From Priapulus caudatus (taxonomy: Eukaryota; Priapulida; Priapulimorpha; Priapulimorphida; Priapulidae): a stretch of DNA of 64,000 bases. The notes under the pieces were generated by a model, which saw only the letters and a program-made list of their open reading frames with translations, did no database searches and was not told the origin of the DNA. The DNA is taken from the NCBI RefSeq assembly GCF_000485595.1, contig NW_014577092.1:646190-710189 (forward strand), written 5' to 3'. This document shows, piece by piece, positions 58,340 to 64,000 of this stretch (positions are counted from its first letter, which is position 1; every line of letters begins with the position of its first letter). The position numbers and the translations under genes were made by a program.

Positions 58340-58592
58340 CAGCTTCGCCACACACACACGCACGCACGCACGCATACACACATGCACGCACGCACGCGCG
58401 CACACACGCACGCGCGCACGCACGTACGTATACGCACGCATTCACGCGCGCCCGGCACACGCACGTACACACGACCCGGGCACACACACGCACACACGCA
58501 CGCACCCCGCACGCACGTACGTACGCACGCATTCACGCGCGCCGCACACGCACGCACACACACACACACGCACGCACACACACGCACGTACG

Positions 58593-58627
<35 letters not shown>

Positions 58628-58775
58628 ACACCCACACATACACACACACACACACACAACACACACACACACACACGAACACCCACACATACACACACAC
58701 ACAACACACACACACACACACACACACACACGCCACACACACACACACGAACACACACACACACACACACGCGCG
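58340..58775. repeat. CA/CACG microsatellite
   Basis: CACG and CGCA runs at 58,350-58,600, with CA runs and a repeated ACACGAACACCCACACATAC phrase to 58,770. The noisy inverted counterpart is the GT block at 45,300-45,700. Confidence 0.92.
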
Positions 58776-60060
58776 CGCACGCGAGTATCTAATGATCACA
58801 TCGCTGTCATCATTGCCGCGAGGGGGCGCGTCAGCACGCATCACATCGACAACTCTCCTACGAAAGATCATATTATATAGCGACCACTCATCCGAAATCA
58901 CGTGCAATGACGTGTAGTATACGCAACGGAGCGGAACGTCCGCCATTTTAGGAAGCAAAACCCGCTCGCCTCGCTCCGCGTCTGTTTGATATACATAGAA
59001 ATAATATAGCTATCCATGGTTACATATATATATATATATATATCTATATATATATCTATATATATATATGGTTTATCTATATTATTTCTATGGTTTGATA
59101 TGCCTATCGCGGTGTAATCAGTGTTGTGGGGGAACAGTACGTGCATATGAGTACGTGTGTGATACCATAAAAGTGCAAATATATAGGCTCTATCTTTAAT
59201 TAATTTTCTTATCTTATTTTTTTATTTTTTTAAATTCCACTTCTACCCTAGCAATAAGAAATAAGAACCTTTTTATATTACAATACATGCTATACAACCT
59301 TGTACATTTTCCTCCTTTTAATATTATTATGAAACAAGCTCTAACTTTTCAAAGATGCATTTGATATTCTGATGGTGCTGAATCTAGTCATAATAAAGAG
59401 TTGACATAAAATATTATATTAGTGCAATGAATGAATATAATGTCAATGATTCACTATAACAATAGCTTATATCATTCTTTTGCCATGTCTATAACAACAT
59501 CAAGTTCTTGACCAAGAGTCATTACATTCGATGTATTAACGTGCGATGATACCATAAAAGTGCAAATATAGGCTCTATCAATTCATTTTATTTTATTTAA
59601 ATTCCTCCCCCCGGCAGTAAGAAACAAGGTATGACGAATTGGTACACAGCAGACAGTTGCACAGCAGCAGATACAGCAGCATCCGGGAACTTCGTGTGAA
59701 CCTGCTTACTAAAATGGCGCTTGTATTGACCCATGACCTACTACGCTGTAATTGGAGAGTAGTCTATCTTGCGCCTCCGGCACTATACGATCTTTGTCTC
59801 CTACTACGCTCTCACAACTAAAGTGGCAATCTCCTAATGCGGGTACTTTAGCAGCCGGAGTCCCCCCTCCGTCTCACGCTGCGGCTCCCTGAGAGTACAT
59901 AGAAATAATTATGGGCACAACGTCGGCAGGCCAGGTGATAATCATTGGACGCGACAAACGTAATGTAATTGAAGAGAACACCTTGGTTACACGCGTACAC
60001 ATATGTTTGCGCAGTAGTATAACGAATGTTCGACTGCCATATACCTAATGATGCCATTTA

Positions 60061-60177
60061 CACACCACACACATACACACACACACGCACACGCACACGC
60101 ACACGCACACGCACACGCACACGCACACGCACACGCACACGCACACGCACTCGCACACGCACACGCACACGCCACAC

Positions 60178-60231
<54 letters not shown>

Positions 60232-60270
60232 TACATTTATATATATATATATATATATTATATATTACGC
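60061..60270. repeat. CACACG hexamer, CA and AT microsatellites
   Basis: CACACG hexamers at 60,080-60,170, CA to 60,200, then AT-rich to about 60,265. The short phrase CGAATGTTCGAC.GC.ATATACC occurs on both sides (60,023 and 60,300). Confidence 0.92.
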
Positions 60271-60629
60271 ATGCACACATGTTCACGCAGTATAGTATAA
60301 CGAATGTTCGACCGCTATATACCTAACTATGCCCTTATTAGGTCTATATATGACAAACGATGTCCAATTTTCCATATCTAATGATGACGCTGCGCAATTT
60401 CAAAATCCACCGTGTGATCACTGATTGCGCATATCACCACGTTGCAACCTAATACACACGCATACACAACCACATACATACCCACCTATCTACACGACTA
60501 GGTATTCTACGTAATGAAAGATATTCAAGCATTATTATACATGTAGCATACGACGAAGCCAGACGAGGTACTCAGTAAATATGGAGATTCTACGCTTTTA
60601 TCATACTCTTCGCCCAGCCCGCGTTTACG

Positions 60630-60890
60630 CAGGGCCGTAGGCTGAGCAAATTCCTAAGGGGGGGTAGTGGCGGATCCAGGATTTCAAGGAGGGGTTGAGA
60701 AACAGGGGTCTGTGAGTACTCCCACAGAAAATTTAAAAAATGTAGATAGCAGGAGATATTTGAGTATTTGAGGCACCTTTGAGTACATGTACAGCCTTCA
60801 TTCTGACTACGACAATTCTCTTTCAGTAGAACAATATCTTTTTTTTTTATTTTGCTCCAAAATCTACTCCCCCGCAGGCTACGGCCCTTG
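60630..60890. mobile_element. hAT-like MITE candidate
   Basis: The termini CAGGGCCGTAG and CTACGGCCCTTG are inverse, of the CAGGG type common in hAT-derived elements. The body includes GTGGCGGATCCAGGATTTCA, a phrase I associate with widely dispersed invertebrate repeats. 8-bp target duplications could not be confirmed (flanks CGTTTACG and ACTACGTG differ). Non-coding. Confidence 0.5.
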
Positions 60891-61383
60891 ACTACGTGCT
60901 GTCCACTAACTTCTTAGCTGAACACGCTAAGACAACAGTCTTGAGCGAACACCCGTTCATTGTGCATCCTCATCGGTTTGTAGATACCACCGTGTCTACG
61001 AACTAACCGCCGCCACGCCACGCTTACACATGCGTTAGCATTTTCACTAAGCATCACTCTTTAAGACACATCTAGCCTTACAGACCAACCCCGCTGGCAC
61101 TATCAGCTCTGTCGCTTCCTGTCACTGCACAGCATACACGCGAGCTCGTCAATTGTATATACATACGCCTATTTCGCGCTATACGCAGACACGAACGTTC
61201 TCACTGTCTCACACTCCTCCTCCCATCTCATCCGGCTCCTTATCCTCCTTCTCCTCACCCCTTCCTCCTATTCCTCCGCTTCCTCCACCCCGTCGCTTAC
61301 ATCACGATAACATCTCACACGTACGAGGTCCACCTCGTACCATACACTGACGCCACGCTCCCACCACACCCCACGTCCGCCGC

Positions 61384-61533
61384 ACTTACGCGATGGCGGC
61401 GAACACGTCGAGGGACATCTCAATGCCATAGACTGCCGCTGCGCCCCCCCCCGCACCCCACTTACGCGATGGCGTCGATCACGTCGAGGCCCATCTCGTG
61501 CCCATAGACTGCCGCCACGCCCTACCGCACCCC
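61384..61533 (-). repeat. 75-bp duplications of an exon end and its donor
   Basis: Two extra copies of the exon's last about 40 bp plus donor (CCTCGACGTGATCGACGCCA then TCGC|GTAAGT) lie at 61,460-61,500 and 61,384-61,427, spaced about 75 bp like a minisatellite. The unit also includes GGCGGCAGTCTATGGGC. In the exon's frame the native donor is followed by TAA, so use of a distal donor would truncate the protein. The outer copy has substitutions and is the older. Confidence 0.88.
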
Positions 61534-61539
61534 ACTTAC

Positions 61540-61779
61540 GCGATGGCGTCGATCACGTCGAGGCCCATCTCGATGCAGCATGCGGCGTGGTCGGAGCGCG
61601 CCTCCGGTATGCCGCAGACGCAGTAGTAGCAGTCGCCGAGGATCTTGATGCGCAAGCAGTGGTTCTCCTGCGCCAGCTTGTCGAAGCGGGCGAACAGCTC
61701 GTTGAGCAGCCTGACGAGCTCCTGCGCCGTACACTGCGACGACAGCTGCGTGAAGCCGCAGATGTCCGCGAATAGGATG
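61540..61779 (-). CDS. ADCY5/6: ADCY5/6 exon: first part of catalytic domain C1a
   Basis: 240 nt: one base completing a codon, 79 codons, then two bases (GC). Acceptor CTCTCCCGCAG, donor ATCGC|GTAAGT. It encodes [60 protein letters not shown] and [19 protein letters not shown]. The two aspartates that bind the catalytic Mg2+ ions are present (LFAD at residue 5 and ILGD at residue 49 of the exon). [16 protein letters not shown] and [17 protein letters not shown] are typical of ADCY5/6. The split Ala codon joins it to LVRDM at 40,596. Copies of both its ends lie in the flanking introns, and a second in-frame acceptor lies 57 bp upstream at 61,836. Confidence 0.97.
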
Positions 61780-61975
61780 CTGCGGGAGAGACGAAGAGGT
61801 GAAGCCATGAATCCGCAGATGTCCGCAAACAGGATGCTGAGGAAGAGACGAAGAGAGGTGAAGCCACGCAAGACGAGCGAGATGGGGTGATAATACAGAG
61901 AAGGGGGAACGAAGAGATGTGAAGACGGGCGTCGAGGTGATAATACAGAGAAGGGGGAACGAAGAGAGTTATACA
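61780..61975 (-). repeat. Acceptor-side duplication of the C1a exon start
   Basis: 61,803-61,850 repeats the polypyrimidine tract, AG and first coding bases of the exon: TTCGTCTCTTCCTCAG|CATC, then CTGTTTGCGGACATCTGCGG. The frame is open from this copy into the real exon ([19 protein letters not shown], then [11 protein letters not shown]), a 57-bp, 19-residue in-frame extension. Further out, GGTGATAATACAGAGAAGGG occurs twice (about 61,887 and 61,940), extending the array. Confidence 0.85.
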
Positions 61976-63548
61976 AGATAGTTACATCAAAGCGTACAAG
62001 CAATACGACCACATTGCGTAAAGTGCACCACACAAAAGATTGCTAAATTGTTAGTAATTATTATGTTGCTATAAGAGATTGTTAGCGTGATGCTCACAAT
62101 CTTCTGACGGCGTAATTCGTTTAACCATAAAGACACTACACGATTTAATTCATCCTTGACCGCAAAAGCTTTTAGGATTGGCACACGTTTTATACTCGTT
62201 AGTGCGTTGATGTGTGTGTTGATTATAGAGGAGACGCACACAAATCAGCGTCATATAATAGCTGCGCGTAGATTATTTTCGTTTCGGGAAAAAAGACTAG
62301 GGCTTGAAAAAACAATTTTTTATCGATTTATCATTATGGTCTCAATTTTTTTCAGTTTTTCCCGGCGACATTTTCTAGGTAGTTTATCTTTAAATTAGCA
62401 TGAGTTCCGCGGCATAATTTCTAATTCCGTTGTTAGTGCATGTTCCATCATCAGGCTATGCGTATCTCTGCGAGCGTAACTACAATTAGGCAATGGCCGA
62501 GAGAAAAAAATTGGTGCCCATGTTCAATTTCATTTTCAAAGACGGTATGGAACTTGCACGCAATCTGGTCTGTCTACGCTTAGAAAGAGTTTTCAGCTGG
62601 GGTTTGTATCAATATACATCAATATATACATATATTTATTAATGATTTGGTTAGGATGACGATAGATAGACCCTTTTCCTCGATTGATAGATATATACCA
62701 AATTGCGTGCAAGTTCCGTCTACGAAAATGAACTTATAGAATATATAATGTCAAACGTGTATTTAACAATAAGACATTACAAATTTAAAACTAAATTACC
62801 GGAGCCTGAATTAACTAAATTAAAACTAAATTATGTTCATAAGTCAGATCCCAGGTATCGGCGACTCGCGGTCGAGAATGTAAATGCTTTGAACAGCCGA
62901 TAGAAAGGTTGATAGAACGTTGAAAAGTTTATCAACTCGTCGACTTTTCGATAGTGTACACCCAGCTTTAACCGCACTGCTTCAGTGCTATCCGGTGTTT
63001 CCCCCAGTGCTTAAACTTGCGCTTACATTTACGTTAAGAAATATGGTGGGATTTCCGTGGAAGCCAGGATTTCAAAAAACAATTTCCGACCAGGCGAATT
63101 TCGTAGTATTTCGATAATTTGACATTGTAATGTTGTACTGTGATGCGTCTGTTCGCTGGGGGTTAGCTCGATGAATGCCCGTTGCACGGTCCTCAAATCA
63201 ATCTATCAGTCCGCAGTGACGGTGTGACGTAAAGTGCCGATGCCTGGCAGATGTGGCTTATATAGCGGCAACGCCTAACCGGATTAGTGAGAGCTAGATT
63301 TTGTCGGAAAACTATTTTGGCGGGAACCAGTAAGCGATGCTGGCGTGCCTCTGTTAGGAGATGCTATCTAATCTGACATTGTCTTAAACGCTAAGCGTCG
63401 CGTAGGCCTCCTTCGTCAAGCCATCTTTTCTCTGGCGCGAGCTGTCAAGTGCGTCCGTCATTGTCTTATCTAATTCTCTTGTCTTGTCTTGTCTTGTCTA
63501 ATTCGATTGTCTTGTCTTGTCAATGTCATCGTCAACTCTAAAACGCTA
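61976..63548. other. Intron 5' of the C1a exon, no further exon recognised
   Basis: AT-rich. I searched the minus strand for the TM6/helix exon that should precede ILFAD and did not find it, so it probably lies beyond 64,000. 63,475-63,525 is rich in CTTGTCTTGT words. Confidence 0.5.
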
Positions 63549-63690
63549 AGCGTTAAGCGTAAGCGTAAGCGTAAGCGTAAGCGTAAGCGTAAGCGTAAGC
63601 GTAAGCGTTAGCGTTAGCGTTAGCGTAAGCGTAAGCGTAAGCGTAAGCGTAAGCGTAAGCGTAAGCGTTAGCGTAAGCGTAAGCGTAAAC
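63549..63690. repeat. (TAAGCG)n hexamer array
   Basis: About 23 hexamers of TAAGCG with a few TTAGCG variants in two patches (63,607-63,625 and at 63,668). Minus-strand frames read Leu-Thr or Ala-Tyr repeats and are not coding. Confidence 0.95.
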
Positions 63691-64000
63691 ATACAAACAG
63701 GTGTGGCAGTTCGTGAGTATGGCCCCAACAATGTAATACTTCGCCACAGGCTGAAGAAAGATTTTTAAGTTCTTTTTATAGTCTAGGAAAGCAAATAGAT
63801 TAATCAGTTTTCCAAACATTCACTCAACGCACTCCCTCACAGATGACATGCGTGCATTGAATAGTTCTTGATCAGGTGTCAGGCGAGCACCGCGGTAAGG
63901 TGCTAGGAGTTGCATGGGGCTTCACAGGATATGCAGGATCTCCATATAATCCAAATGGAGTGTAATTTGCTGCTTGTGGCAACCTCACCAGGTTGTCGAG
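63691..64000. other. Unassigned right-hand end
   Basis: No exon, repeat or element is recognised here. Confidence 0.5.

Larger units (their letters stand above)
815..61779 (-). other. ADCY5/6: Gene span: adenylyl cyclase, ADCY5/6 class (partial at both ends)
   Basis: Collects the exons listed separately. Membrane adenylyl cyclases convert ATP to cAMP and diphosphate at the plasma membrane under G-protein control, with layout TM1-6, C1a, C1b, TM7-12, C2a. The exons here cover C1a from its first catalytic strand to the start of C2a. The class call rests on C1a wording ([33 protein letters not shown]), on the C1b signature [15 protein letters not shown], and on [27 protein letters not shown] in C2, all closest to remembered vertebrate ADCY5/6; Drosophila CG43373 would be the fly counterpart. 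Introns run from about 0.9 to 21 kb, but several are inflated by apparent assembly duplications. The N-terminus and TM1-6 lie beyond 64,000 and the rest of C2 lies below 1. TM8 and TM12 exons were not found. Confidence 0.93.
53790..62160. repeat. Clean partner of the inverted duplication
   Basis: Reference copy for 41,480-50,440. It carries an intact C1a exon and well-formed transposon termini, so I treat it as the correct sequence. Elements inside it are listed separately. The remainder (for example 56,330-57,640 and 58,990-60,060) is AT-rich intron. A direct repeat of ATACCATAAAAGTGCAAATA at 59,162 and 59,551 flanks one AT-rich block. Confidence 0.85.

Noticed and set aside
63549-63690. (TAAGCG)n as telomeric repeat
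   Set aside because: Does not match a known animal telomere repeat (TTAGGG or TTAGG) and lies inside an intron-like region.

Overview
The window is eukaryotic, from an invertebrate animal. It holds one recognisable gene, read on the minus strand: a membrane-bound adenylyl cyclase of the vertebrate ADCY5/ADCY6 class. Ten confidently recognised exons and one probable exon lie between 61,779 and 815, with GT-AG boundaries whose phases I checked by hand. In transcription order they encode: catalytic domain C1a (61,540-61,779; 40,435-40,596; 35,192-35,336), the C1b linker (32,359-32,490 probable; 29,844-29,953; 28,162-28,312), TM7 (25,545-25,642), TM9 (20,915-21,031), the glycosylated extracellular loop (20,029-20,187), TM10-11 (9,913-10,088), the helix entering C2 (2,070-2,186) and the start of C2a (815-961). 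The N-terminus with TM1-6 lies beyond the right edge and the rest of C2 beyond the left edge. Exons for TM8 and TM12 were not found, and the flanking phases show that one exon is missing at each place.

Almost everything else is intron, full of simple repeats (CA, CACG, GA, CTC, GTGC, ATC/TTC), minisatellites and foldback/MITE-like inverted repeats. At three exons a minisatellite spans the exon-intron boundary: a 30-bp unit at the donor of 40,435-40,596, a unit of about 100 bp at the donor of 28,162-28,312, and duplications on both sides of 61,540-61,779. Two of these create duplicate splice sites that would lengthen the protein in frame (+34 and +19 residues). From memory, minisatellites spanning exon-intron boundaries have been described in amphioxus, so a cephalochordate is a reasonable guess, but phylum cannot be settled from this window.

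Large parts look mis-assembled. Segments 16,260-18,700, 41,480-50,440 (inverted) and 50,510-53,775 are indel-rich second copies of 7,725-10,170, 53,790-62,160 and 37,976-41,420. They carry frame-broken copies of three exons, lie next to or near short N runs, and resemble uncorrected long-read sequence used to fill gaps. They are best read as artefacts or divergent haplotype, not as pseudogenes. No RNA gene, CRISPR array, second protein-coding gene or promoter could be supported.
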